Shown in pieces: positions 36,101 to 43,704 of a stretch of DNA of 46,564 nt. The translations under genes and the position numbers were made by a program. The stretch is from JAPXSY01 sp033812795 (lineage in GTDB: Bacteria; Verrucomicrobiota; Kiritimatiellia; RFP12; UBA1067). The DNA is taken from positions 1-46,564 of the forward strand of contig JAPXSY010000019.1 of NCBI GenBank assembly GCA_033812795.1, written 5' to 3'. The notes beneath the pieces were generated by a model. It searched no databases. It worked only from the letters and a program-made list of their open reading frames with translations, and had not been told where the DNA came from. Each line of letters starts with the position of its first letter. The stretch's first letter is position 1.

Positions 36101-37510
36101 TCAAGCTTGTAAAAGCGAGCCGGCCACAGCGGTGACGTTCTGACCGCTTTGCACGGGTTGCAACGTCAGTTCCAACTTCAGCGATGCGCCGTTCGGCAGC
36201 ATCACCTTGAGCGTCTCCCGGACCTTCTCGCCGCAAACCGCCCGCAGGAAGAACCGTGAGGCGTCCGGCAGCAGATCCATGAACCGCAGACTTTTCGCCT
36301 GTTCCTCGTCCGGAATCCCGAACGCCTCCAGCAACGCCCGGTTCACAATCAGGAAAAGCCCTTCCGGATCGCAGACGAACGTCGGCGCCAACGACGAATC
36401 CAGCGCGGCCCGGCTTTTGCGCAGTTCCTCCATCGCCTTCTTCCGGCGCTCGACATTGCGGACCGCGAAAACCATATTCGTGCCTCGGGTCAGGGAAAGC
36501 GTGCTCACCCCCACCTCGCCCGCGAATGAGGAGCCGTCTTTCCGCACGCACCGCGCGTCAATCAGGATATGATGGTTCTCAGCCAGATTCTGCTTCAGAT
36601 GCTCAAACATCTGGCTCGTCATACCCGGCACAATCTTCCCCACCGGCAGATCCCACGCCTCCTCACGCGTGTACCCCAGCAACTCCTCCGTCCGTCGGCC
36701 GCAATCCACCACATGCCCCTGATCATCCAAAATCAGCAGCGCATCGTACAGCCCGTTCATCAACTGGTAGTAGAGAGCCCGCTGATCCGACTTGGGACGC
36801 ACCACATCCGTTCCCTGCCGCGTATCCGCAGCCTTTTCAGGCGGAGCCGGTGAAGCGGCGGGAGCCGGTGCGGCAACCGCCTGTTCCGACGCCGCCGGCT
36901 GTCCCCCCCGCGGCCGTAACCCGAACACACCGGGCTTGATGGCGGCAGGCCCCGAAGCCACCGGCGTGCCTGCCGGGGTTTCAGGAGCCCGCAGACGCAC
37001 CACACCCGTTCCCTGCCGCGTGTCCGCAGCCCTGTCCGGCGGAGCCGGTGACGCAACGGGAACCGGTGCGGCACCCGCCTGTTCCGGCGCCGTCGGCTGC
37101 CCCCCCCGCGGCTGCAACCCGAATGCACCGGGCGCGGCGGCGGCAGGCCCTGAAGCCGCGGGCGCAACTGCCGGGGTTCCGGGAGTCCGCAGACGCACCA
37201 CCCCACCACCGCCTCCCACTGCCTTGAGCACAACTTTGGAACCGGCGGAGGCTTCCGCACTACTTGAGCGCAACGCCGCCGGAGCCAAACCCGGAACGTC
37301 GCTTACCGGCACAGATGCAACAACCGGTTCGGCACGCGGCCCACCTGCCGCGACAGGACAAGAAGCCTCCGGAACCGGTGCTTCAGAAGCAGACGCATCC
37401 GCAGACGCTTCCGAAAGCACGACCGGACCGACGGTCCCCAAAAGCACGCCCCCGACCATCGCCTGATCGGACTTGGCCTCTTTCTTTCCAAACCAGAAGT
37501 TCAACGCCAT
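36101..37510 (-). CDS. Tandem-PAS protein with duplicated Pro/Ala-rich region
   Basis: The 469-residue protein starts at ATG 37510 just after GGAAGGAAATC. The first ~240 residues are low-complexity (Ala, Pro, Gly, Val). They contain a 66-residue tandem duplication, each unit beginning VVRLR and ending ADTRQGT. The C-terminal half holds two PAS domains: LYDALLILDDQGHVVDCGRR with IVPGMTSQMFEHLKQ, and SSLAPTFVCDPEGLFLIVNR. No kinase, cyclase, GGDEF or HTH domain is present. The first PAS resembles the first PAS of the protein at 28308 (LVAGMTSSLLEE), so the two are likely paralogues. It sits behind its own sigma-54-type promoter, divergent from the HU-like gene. Confidence 0.85.
   Translation of the reverse strand: MALNFWFGKKEAKSDQAMVGGVLLGTVGPVVLSEASADASASEAPVPEASCPVAAGGPRAEPVVASVPVSDVPGLAPAALRSSSAEASAGSKVVLKAVGGGGGVVRLRTPGTPAVAPAASGPAAAAPGAFGLQPRGGQPTAPEQAGAAPVPVASPAPPDRAADTRQGTGVVRLRAPETPAGTPVASGPAAIKPGVFGLRPRGGQPAASEQAVAAPAPAASPAPPEKAADTRQGTDVVRPKSDQRALYYQLMNGLYDALLILDDQGHVVDCGRRTEELLGYTREEAWDLPVGKIVPGMTSQMFEHLKQNLAENHHILIDARCVRKDGSSFAGEVGVSTLSLTRGTNMVFAVRNVERRKKAMEELRKSRAALDSSLAPTFVCDPEGLFLIVNRALLEAFGIPDEEQAKSLRFMDLLPDASRFFLRAVCGEKVRETLKVMLPNGASLKLELTLQPVQSGQNVTAVAGSLLQA
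36801..37196 (-). repeat. Two tandem 198-bp units inside the PAS-protein gene
   Basis: Units at 36801-36998 and 36999-37196 encode near-identical 66-residue blocks. The exact period of 198 bases keeps the frame. Confidence 0.85.
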
Positions 37511-37535
37511 GATTTCCTTCCTGATATGCTAATCA

Positions 37536-37551
37536 GCAGGATCAATGCCAA
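37536..37551 (-). promoter_or_regulatory. Sigma-54-type promoter of the tandem-PAS gene
   Basis: On the minus strand TGGCATTGATCCTGCT has GG-N10-GC. The start near 37525 leaves only ~15 bases before ATG 37510, just enough for GGAAGGA. Confidence 0.78.
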
Positions 37552-37577
37552 GACATGCCTCTCAAACATCCCATCTT

Positions 37578-37593
37578 TGGCACAACTTCTGCT
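37578..37593 (+). promoter_or_regulatory. Sigma-54-type promoter of the HU-like zinc-ribbon gene
   Basis: TGGCACAACTTCTGCT has a full TGGCAC box. Only 26 bases separate it from the divergent promoter at 37536-37551, so both must share any upstream activator contacts. The start near 37604 gives a 33-base leader. Confidence 0.83.
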
Positions 37594-37636
37594 AAACAAT
37601 GTAGGATTATTATGAGTTTTCCAATAGGCCTTTGCA

Positions 37637-38629
37637 ATGAAAAAAAAACGCTACACGAAAAACATGCTGGTGCGCGAACTGGCGTTCAGCACAGGAATCA
37701 CCCAGAAAACCGCGCGATTTGTTTTGGAGGCCTTGCGCCACATCGCGTATCGCGAGACGGCGGATCAGGGTTTCACGCTGCCGGGATTATGCCGCATGGA
37801 CATCATCCGACGCAAGGCGCGCCGGATGCGGAATCCTCAAACCGGAGAAAATATTCTCATTGGTGAGCATGACGCCCTGCGGGTGCGCGCGCTCAAAAAG
37901 GCGCGTGACGCGATTACGCCGCAGCCGAAAGACCTGATCACCACCCTCCCTCCCGAACCCTCGGAGACAGCCCCGCAGTCGAAGATTCTGGATGATTTCT
38001 CGAACGCGGTCTCGTTTTGCTGCAAAAAATGCGGACAGGAGATCGAGGCCCCGCTCGCGGCCGCGGGCATGCGGGCCGAATGTCCGGTTTGCAAAGAACC
38101 GGTCACAATCCCCAACGAGTCCGAACCGGGAACCCTACATGGCCCGGCCCTGCCGGAAGAACCGGAACCGACACCCGCGCCGGCACCGGCACCGGCACCG
38201 ACATCCGCACCGGTATCCGACACGGGAGCCGCGCTTCCGACCCCGGCTGCCGCATCCGCAAACGAACCTGCCGCACCGGAGCCCCCGCTTCCCGCAATAG
38301 ATCATGCGAAACTCAAGAACCAGACGATCCGCATCGACCTCGGCGCACTCGGGTTCGATACCACCGGCACGCCTCAACCTCAGAAGGCTCCGCCCCGAAA
38401 ACGCATGATCTCCTTTTTCTGCAAGAACTGCCGTCAGGAGATCGAGGCCCCGGCCGAAATGGCCGGTTCAGCTTCAGAATGCCCCTCCTGCGGCGTCAGT
38501 TTCGAAGTCCCCTTCTTCTCGGATCCCGGTACGCTGCACGGCAGCGACTTGGAGACAAAGAGGGATGCCGCTTCAATCAAAGAGATGAAAAGCCGGACCA
38601 TCCGCATCGAGGTTCCCGATGATTTTTGA
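37637..38629 (+). CDS. HU/IHF-like protein with two zinc ribbons
   Basis: The 330-residue protein starts at ATG 37637. Residues 1-~95 resemble an HU/IHF DNA-binding domain (YTKNMLVRELAFSTGITQKTARFVLEALRHIAY and the arm-like RRKARRMRNPQTGENI). Two zinc ribbons follow. The first has FCCKKCGQEIEAP with AECPVCKEPVTIP; the second has FFCKNCRQEIEAP with SECPSCGVSFEVP. Each is followed by (S/D)PGTLHG, so one arose from the other by duplication. A Pro/Ala linker separates them. NQTIRIDLGALGF and, at the extreme C-terminus, SRTIRIEVPDDF are short repeated motifs; the first is shared with the PAS-HisKA protein at 28308. It is the only gene of the pilus island with a DNA-architectural domain besides the regulator. 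Confidence 0.85.
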   Translation: MKKKRYTKNMLVRELAFSTGITQKTARFVLEALRHIAYRETADQGFTLPGLCRMDIIRRKARRMRNPQTGENILIGEHDALRVRALKKARDAITPQPKDLITTLPPEPSETAPQSKILDDFSNAVSFCCKKCGQEIEAPLAAAGMRAECPVCKEPVTIPNESEPGTLHGPALPEEPEPTPAPAPAPAPTSAPVSDTGAALPTPAAASANEPAAPEPPLPAIDHAKLKNQTIRIDLGALGFDTTGTPQPQKAPPRKRMISFFCKNCRQEIEAPAEMAGSASECPSCGVSFEVPFFSDPGTLHGSDLETKRDAASIKEMKSRTIRIEVPDDF

Positions 38630-38653
38630 ACCTATAAAAAGCTCGGGCGGACG

Positions 38654-38669
38654 TCTCGGATGTCCGAGA
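38654..38669 (+). terminator. Hairpin downstream of the HU-like gene
   Basis: TCTCGGA-TG-TCCGAGA, a perfect 7-bp stem without a clear T-run. A second inverted repeat follows at 38676-38712. Confidence 0.4.
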
Positions 38670-38675
38670 GTGACC

Positions 38676-38712
38676 GGAACGCTGAATGTCGACCTGCGAC
38701 GTTCAGCGTTCC
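38676..38712. repeat. 11-bp inverted repeat
   Basis: GGAACGCTGAA (38676-38686) and TTCAGCGTTCC (38702-38712) surround a 15-base loop. The arms share the AACGCTnAA core of the repeat inside the PilP-like gene, suggesting one dispersed family. Confidence 0.6.
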
Positions 38713-38818
38713 ACTTATCCCCTGCCATTGTGGCCTGTGGGATGTTGATGATCCGTGTAATCGTGATCGAGTCCGTTTCCGGGGGATTCGGATTGCCTGC
38801 AGGGACGTAACGGCCTAT

Positions 38819-38836
38819 CATAACGGTTCCGTTATG
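38819..38836. promoter_or_regulatory. Palindrome overlapping the NYN-protein start codon
   Basis: CATAACGGTTCCGTTATG is a perfect 8-bp-arm palindrome whose last three bases are the ATG at 38834. As RNA it would fold over the start codon; as DNA it could be an operator. Confidence 0.55.
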
Positions 38837-40576
38837 TCTCTTTGTGAAACACCCTTGCCGGACGCATGCGGACAGGAGCTTCAGCGCTTGATCGCAGAGG
38901 TGCCGGACGCGGACCTGTCGCGGCTCGTGGCCACCGAACCGGCATTCCGCGTCGGAGGCTTCCGTCCGACCGGCAAACCCGCCGTGCTCCGCGCACGGCT
39001 GAGACAGATCGTGACGGGTGCGGGTCCGCTTCCCGAATCCGTGCGCCGGATTCTCGCGCGCCGGTCGCGCGCCGCCGCGTTGCTGAACCTGCTCTCCCCC
39101 GAACTCCTCGCCGAACTGCGCCACGCCTTGGCGTCCCTGCTCGGTGATCCCGCACTGCGGATCGCGATGCTCCTCGATGACCGCGTCGAGGTGCGTGATC
39201 AGGCGGAAGCGTGGCTCCGCGAGGCCGATCCCTTGCCGCCCCTGAAGCCGGATCAGGCGCTCGACCGCCTGCGCGAGCAATTCGCCCCGCTCACGGATCT
39301 CATCGGTATCGCACCCGCCGCAAACCAGCCTCCCACGCGTGAAGCCTGGCTGACCCAGAAAGCGCGCATGGAAGAGCGGCTTCGCTGCCTCCAAACCGAA
39401 AAACGTCGTCTCCAAGGTGTGGAGGACCGCCTCGCGCGCCAAGCCACACTCCTGAAAAAGAGCGAGGCGGAATTGGATCTCGCGCGCCAAAAGGCCGAAG
39501 CCGCTGAAGCCAGTCTGCGACGGAACACCGTTGAGTTGGAGACAGCGAAAGCCGAACTCGCCCGCGAAACCGACCGGCGTGACGAACGCCTCGCCGCAGC
39601 TCTGGATCTCGCACTGGCCCGGGAATTCCACGGCTGGCTCGCGCACACGCGCGAGGTGGAGACGGAGGCCCGTGAAACCGACCGGCATGCAGACCTCGTA
39701 GCCCAGGCCGAAGCGGCCCTGCAGCATCAGCGGGAACAGGATCGGCACAGCGGAAACCGCGCCGTACTCGGAATGCGTGCCGAACAGCTCCGGTCCGTTC
39801 TGGAGGAGGTGCGCGACACCCTCGCCCACGCGTTACGGGTGACCCCCGAACTCCAACGCATGGAATCCGCCCTCGCCTCGGAGGTGCGGCGGATTGAACA
39901 GATCCTCAATCCTCAACCCCCGACCACCCCGCTGGAAAAGGCCCTTCTCGCGCACCTGCACGCCGCACCGGAAAACGACCTGCCGGGACTGCGTGACCTG
40001 CCGGAACGCTTTGCCCCCCTCGGCGTGCTGGATGACGCGGCCCTTGATCGCCTGCGCGAGGCCTTCCGGAAACGGCTGTCGGTTCTCCAAACCGCCGTGC
40101 CGCCCCCGGAACCCCACATGGCTGAACGCCGCGGCCCCGTAGCCCGGCTGGGTCGCGCTTTAGCCGGAGAGGAACCCGCCATCCTGCTGATCGACGGACA
40201 CAATGTGTTGTTTGGCCTTCCCTCCCGCTACGCGCCGCCGCGCGGGGCCTCGCTTTCGGAAGCCGAGAAACGACAGCGGCTCATCGATGATCTGACGCGG
40301 CTCACCTCTAATACGCCTTCAATCCGTGTCTGGCTCGTGTTCGACGGACCCACCCGCAGCGACAACCAAGCCGCCGCAAATGTGCGTGTCACCTATTCGG
40401 GTGGCGAAGGGGAACACCGTGCCGACGGCGTGCTGCTCGACACCCTGCGTTTTTTCAAAAGCTCCTCCCCGGACACCGTGGTGTTTTTGGTCAGCAATGA
40501 CCATGACCTGTGCGTCGCCGCACAACGCCTCGGTGCAATCGACATCACCGTGCTGGAGCTCGGGCCCTTCTTCTGA
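38834..40576 (+). CDS. Coiled-coil protein with C-terminal NYN (PIN-like) nuclease domain
   Basis: ATG 38834 begins a plausible N-terminus (MSLCETPLPDACGQELQRLI); the longer frame to 38660 reads through repeat DNA. The product has 580 residues. Residues ~1-150 are helical and lack a known signature. Residues ~165-330 are coiled coil rich in Arg, Glu and Ala (RLQGVEDRLARQATLLKKSEAELDLARQKAEAAEASL). Residues ~447-580 are an NYN domain like YacP: ILLIDGHNVLFG with the acidic Asp454, RVWLVFDGP, DTVVFLVSNDHDLCVAA and a final VLELGPFF. NYN proteins cleave RNA. The next gene starts 40 bases later, so the pair may be co-transcribed with a role in ribosome or rRNA handling (inference). Confidence 0.9.
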   Translation: MSLCETPLPDACGQELQRLIAEVPDADLSRLVATEPAFRVGGFRPTGKPAVLRARLRQIVTGAGPLPESVRRILARRSRAAALLNLLSPELLAELRHALASLLGDPALRIAMLLDDRVEVRDQAEAWLREADPLPPLKPDQALDRLREQFAPLTDLIGIAPAANQPPTREAWLTQKARMEERLRCLQTEKRRLQGVEDRLARQATLLKKSEAELDLARQKAEAAEASLRRNTVELETAKAELARETDRRDERLAAALDLALAREFHGWLAHTREVETEARETDRHADLVAQAEAALQHQREQDRHSGNRAVLGMRAEQLRSVLEEVRDTLAHALRVTPELQRMESALASEVRRIEQILNPQPPTTPLEKALLAHLHAAPENDLPGLRDLPERFAPLGVLDDAALDRLREAFRKRLSVLQTAVPPPEPHMAERRGPVARLGRALAGEEPAILLIDGHNVLFGLPSRYAPPRGASLSEAEKRQRLIDDLTRLTSNTPSIRVWLVFDGPTRSDNQAAANVRVTYSGGEGEHRADGVLLDTLRFFKSSSPDTVVFLVSNDHDLCVAAQRLGAIDITVLELGPFF

Positions 40577-40616
40577 CACGGGCACCCCCAATCCAACGGA
40601 AATCGAAACCCTCTGC

Positions 40617-41843
40617 ATGACCGATACCCTCCGCATTACCGACCTCACCGGCCGCAAGACCGTCCAACAGACGTTCCAGAGCGGCGCGCTGCACGTCATC
40701 TCCCGTTCCGGACTGCACGCCGCCGAAAGGCTGTTGCTTGATCATCTCGGGAGCCTCACGCCTGTTCCCGCGCACCTGTTGGTCGCGGGCAACCGCACCG
40801 GCGTGGCGGCCATGGCGGCTGCCCTGCGTTTTCCGGACTGCGCCGTAACCTGTCACGCCTTCGACCTGCATCACGCACGGGCCATCGCGCGCAATCTTAC
40901 GGCCAATGCGTTTTCCTGCCGTTTTTGTTGCGACCCCGGCGTCACAGTGCCAGATGCGGTGCGCCCCCCGACCGGAGACGGCAACGGCAGTGCGCCGGTT
41001 TCTCTCGCTTGTACCGCAACCCTGCCGGACGGCCCGTTTGACGCCGCGCTCTTCATGTCCACGCCGGGAAGCACAACCGGCGAGTTGCTGCTCGACCAGC
41101 TTGAAGAACTCCATCGCGCCCTCGCGCCCGGCGGGACCTGCCTGATCGCCTGCGAAACCCATGTTCCGGCCCTGCTCAAACAGGTCAAACGCACGTTCGG
41201 CCCCCCCGCAGTCCTTTTCCATCACGGCCCGCTCTGCTGTCTCAGCGCGCGCAAGCGTGGTGCGCTCGCAAACCCGCGCGACTTCACCGCATCGTTCGCG
41301 GCCTCCCTTCCCGGTGGGGCCTCCCACACACTCTACTCGCTGCCGGGGGTCTTTTGCCACCGCCGCCCTGACACGGGAGGCCTCGCGCTTGCCGAAGTCG
41401 CGGCGCGTGATCTCAAACCCGGCGCGCGCGTGCTGGACATGGGGTGTGGCTGCGGTCTGGTCGGTCTGCTGCTGGCCGCACACCAGCCGGACGCGCGGGT
41501 CACGTTCGTGGATTCCCACAGCCGCGCCCTGGCCGCAACGCGCCGCAACCTCGATGCCCTCGGGCTCACCGCGGAAAGCCTGGTGCTCTCCGATTCGGGC
41601 CTGGCCGTAACCGGATTCGACCTGTTCGCCGGGAATCCGCCCTACTACTCCGATTTTCGCATCGCCGATTGCTTTCTCCGAACCGCCCGCGCCGCTCTCA
41701 CGCCCGGAGGCGTCTGCCTCACAGTCGCCAAAACGGCCCATGCGCTTGCGGAACGACAGCGCGAGTTGTTCGGGGCAGCCGAAATTCTGCCACGCCGCGG
41801 GTACGGCGTGGTCCGAAGCGTCCAACAAGGAGAACCATCATGA
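40617..41843 (+). CDS. RsmC/RlmG-type rRNA (guanine-N2) methyltransferase
   Basis: This 408-residue protein starts at ATG 40617; the frame extends upstream but overlaps the NYN gene. It has the two-domain layout of RsmC/RlmG. The N-terminal domain is a degenerate methyltransferase fold (LLVAGNRTGVAAMAAALRF). The C-terminal MTS domain has VLDMGCGCGLVGLLLA for S-adenosylmethionine binding and NPPYY, the N2-guanine methylation motif, followed by SDFR. It modifies a guanine in 16S or 23S rRNA. Length is somewhat above the ~340-380 of typical members. The stop overlaps the fucosidase start by four bases, an odd pairing of housekeeping and polysaccharide genes. Confidence 0.9.
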   Translation: MTDTLRITDLTGRKTVQQTFQSGALHVISRSGLHAAERLLLDHLGSLTPVPAHLLVAGNRTGVAAMAAALRFPDCAVTCHAFDLHHARAIARNLTANAFSCRFCCDPGVTVPDAVRPPTGDGNGSAPVSLACTATLPDGPFDAALFMSTPGSTTGELLLDQLEELHRALAPGGTCLIACETHVPALLKQVKRTFGPPAVLFHHGPLCCLSARKRGALANPRDFTASFAASLPGGASHTLYSLPGVFCHRRPDTGGLALAEVAARDLKPGARVLDMGCGCGLVGLLLAAHQPDARVTFVDSHSRALAATRRNLDALGLTAESLVLSDSGLAVTGFDLFAGNPPYYSDFRIADCFLRTARAALTPGGVCLTVAKTAHALAERQRELFGAAEILPRRGYGVVRSVQQGEPS

Positions 41844-43213
41844 ACCTGAACCGAAGAACCTTTCTGCAAAACTCCGTCTGCGCGTCCGCGTCCGTCGTCT
41901 GGGGGCGATATTCAACCGATACGCGTCCGCCGGTGACGCCCACTCCTGCCCAACAGACTTGGCACGATCTGGAACTGGGCATGTTCTTCCATTTCGACAT
42001 CCCGATCTACAAGCAGGAGTGGAAATGGCGTAGTTTCACGGATTTTCCACATCCCGATCTGTATCAGCCCGCCAAACTGGACACGGACCAGTGGATGGAG
42101 GCGGCCAAGGCCATGGGTGCGCGGTACGCCATCTTTGTGGCCAAACACTGTAGCGGGTTCCTGCAATGGCAGTCCGATCTCTACCCCTACGGGGTCAGGC
42201 AATCCTCGTGGGAAGGCGGCAAGGGCGATGTGGTGCGACGGTTTGTGGACTCCTGCCGACGGTACGGCATCCGTCCCGGCCTTTATGCGTCCGTCTCCGC
42301 CAACGGGTATCTAGGCGTAGACAACCCCGGGCTTGTGAATCGCGGCAAAGGCGGGGATGACGCGGCCCAAGCACGGTATGTGGCGATCTGCGAACGGATG
42401 ATGACCGAACTCTGGACACGCTACGGCGACCTGTTCGAGATCTGGTTCGACGGCGGTGCCATCCCGGTCAGCAAGGGTGGTCCGGATTTGGTGCCGATCC
42501 TCAAACGCCATCAACCCAACGCCATCGTTTTTCAGGGTCCGGTCGGCACACCGAACCTAATCCGGTGGGTCGGCAACGAACGGGGTGTCGCGCCCTATCC
42601 CTGCTGGAGCACGGCCCATGCGGGCACAAGCGAAGGCGGCACGATCGAGAAAGTCTTCGGTGGCCACCCGGACGGGAACCTCTGGGTTCCCGGCGAATGC
42701 GATGTGCCGGTGCGCAACCATGACTGGTTCTGGAAACCGGGAGGCGAGAAGCGGCTCTACTCCGATGCGCACCTGATCGAGATGTACTACAACTCCGTGG
42801 GGCGTAACTGCAATCTGTTACTAAACGCCAACCCGGATCCGGACGGGCTTGTGCCGGAGGCGGATTTCCAGAAATATGTGACCTTCGGCAAAGAGATCCG
42901 ACGCCGTTTTGACCGGCCGGTCGCCGAGACCCGCGGCGCGGGCACACTCGTCACGCTGAGCCTGCCCCAGCCGCAACCCGTGAACCATGTGATGCTCATG
43001 GAGGAAATCCGTCACGGCGAACGGATCCGCGCCTATTGTGTGGAAGGCCAGGTTCCCGGCGGCGTCTGGCAACCGCTCTGCACCGGCATTTCCGTGGGGC
43101 ACAAGCGTATTCAGACCTTTGACCGGACCGCCGTGTCCAGCATCCGCCTGCATGTGACCGAAACGGTCGGCGAGCCGCTGATCCGTCGTCTGGCCGTATT
43201 CGATGTGACTTGA
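41840..43213 (+). CDS. Tat-exported alpha-L-fucosidase (GH29 family)
   Basis: The frame opens at 41444, but ATG 41840 has AAGGAGA upstream and overlaps the previous stop by four bases. The product has 457 residues. The leader MNLNRRTFLQNSVCASASVVW is a classic twin-arginine signal. The barrel contains ARYAIFVAKHCSGFLQW and the catalytic strand FEIWFDGG, in which Asp204 is the expected nucleophile; the acid/base is not assigned. The C-terminal ~100 residues (RGAGTLVTLSLPQPQPVNHVMLMEE) form a beta-sandwich typical of GH29 enzymes. It should release L-fucose from host or algal glycans outside the cytoplasm. Together with the other exported hydrolases it points to a life on fucose- and sulfated-polysaccharide-rich material (inference). 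Confidence 0.93.
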   Translation: MNLNRRTFLQNSVCASASVVWGRYSTDTRPPVTPTPAQQTWHDLELGMFFHFDIPIYKQEWKWRSFTDFPHPDLYQPAKLDTDQWMEAAKAMGARYAIFVAKHCSGFLQWQSDLYPYGVRQSSWEGGKGDVVRRFVDSCRRYGIRPGLYASVSANGYLGVDNPGLVNRGKGGDDAAQARYVAICERMMTELWTRYGDLFEIWFDGGAIPVSKGGPDLVPILKRHQPNAIVFQGPVGTPNLIRWVGNERGVAPYPCWSTAHAGTSEGGTIEKVFGGHPDGNLWVPGECDVPVRNHDWFWKPGGEKRLYSDAHLIEMYYNSVGRNCNLLLNANPDPDGLVPEADFQKYVTFGKEIRRRFDRPVAETRGAGTLVTLSLPQPQPVNHVMLMEEIRHGERIRAYCVEGQVPGGVWQPLCTGISVGHKRIQTFDRTAVSSIRLHVTETVGEPLIRRLAVFDVT

Positions 43214-43284
43214 GGCGCACGGTCAACCGTGCGGGGAGGAAGGAAACGGGTTACCCTAAAAAGAGCAGTTGAACCTTCAACTCT

Positions 43285-43596
43285 CTTTGGTTTCTGGGTT
43301 TCAGGGTTTCAGGGTTTCAGGGTTTCAAGGTTCCATCCAAATCGGGGTCGCTATCGCTATCGGGATCGGGATCGACTGTTTAACCACAGAACACTTTCTT
43401 GGGTTTCACGGTTTCAAGGTTTCAAGGTTCCATCCAAATCGGGGTCGCTATCGCTATCGGGATCGGGATCGACTGTTTAACCACAGAACACTTTCTTGGG
43501 TTTCAAGGTTTCAAGGTTTCACGGTTTCAAGGTTCCATCCAAATCGGGGTCGCTATCGCTATCGGGATCGGGATCGACTGTTTAACCACAGAACAC
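43285..43596 (+). repeat. Three tandem 68-bp blocks separated by octamers
   Basis: Identical 68-bp blocks start at 43327, 43424 and 43529, each beginning AAGGTTCCATCC, containing six hexamers (first set 43341-43376) and ending CCACAGAACAC. Between them are GTTTCAAG-type octamers; the spacing changes from 97 to 105 bases, exactly one octamer. CTCTTTGGTTTCTGGGTTTC leads into the first. The gap 43214-43702 contains only this, the octamer run below and a hairpin. Confidence 0.9.
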
Positions 43597-43600
43597 AACC

Positions 43601-43675
43601 GCCTCACCGCCTCACCGCCTCACAGCCTCACCGCCTCACAGCCTCACAGCCTCACCCCCTCACACCCTCACAGCC
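43601..43675 (+). repeat. Nine GCCTCAC-type octamers
   Basis: Nine consecutive 8-bp units of the form GCCTCACC or GCCTCACA (two start CCC). They directly follow the last 68-bp block. An octamer period different from the hexamers nearby implies slippage or a second repeat class. Confidence 0.85.
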
Positions 43676-43678
43676 TTT

Positions 43679-43704
43679 GAGATTGCGGGCTCCGCCCGCA
43701 TCTC
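43679..43704 (-). terminator. Hairpin overlapping the RND-OMF stop codon
   Basis: GAGAT-T-GCGGGC-TCC-GCCCGC-ATCTC, whose GCGGGC arms belong to the dispersed hairpin family. No T-run follows on the minus strand, so termination is uncertain. The stem covers the TGA of the leftward gene. Confidence 0.45.

Noticed and set aside
38573..39829. 418-codon minus-strand frame
   Set aside because: Antisense to the NYN protein and the intergenic repeats; no domain.
40545..41828. 427-codon minus-strand frame
   Set aside because: Antisense to the methyltransferase.
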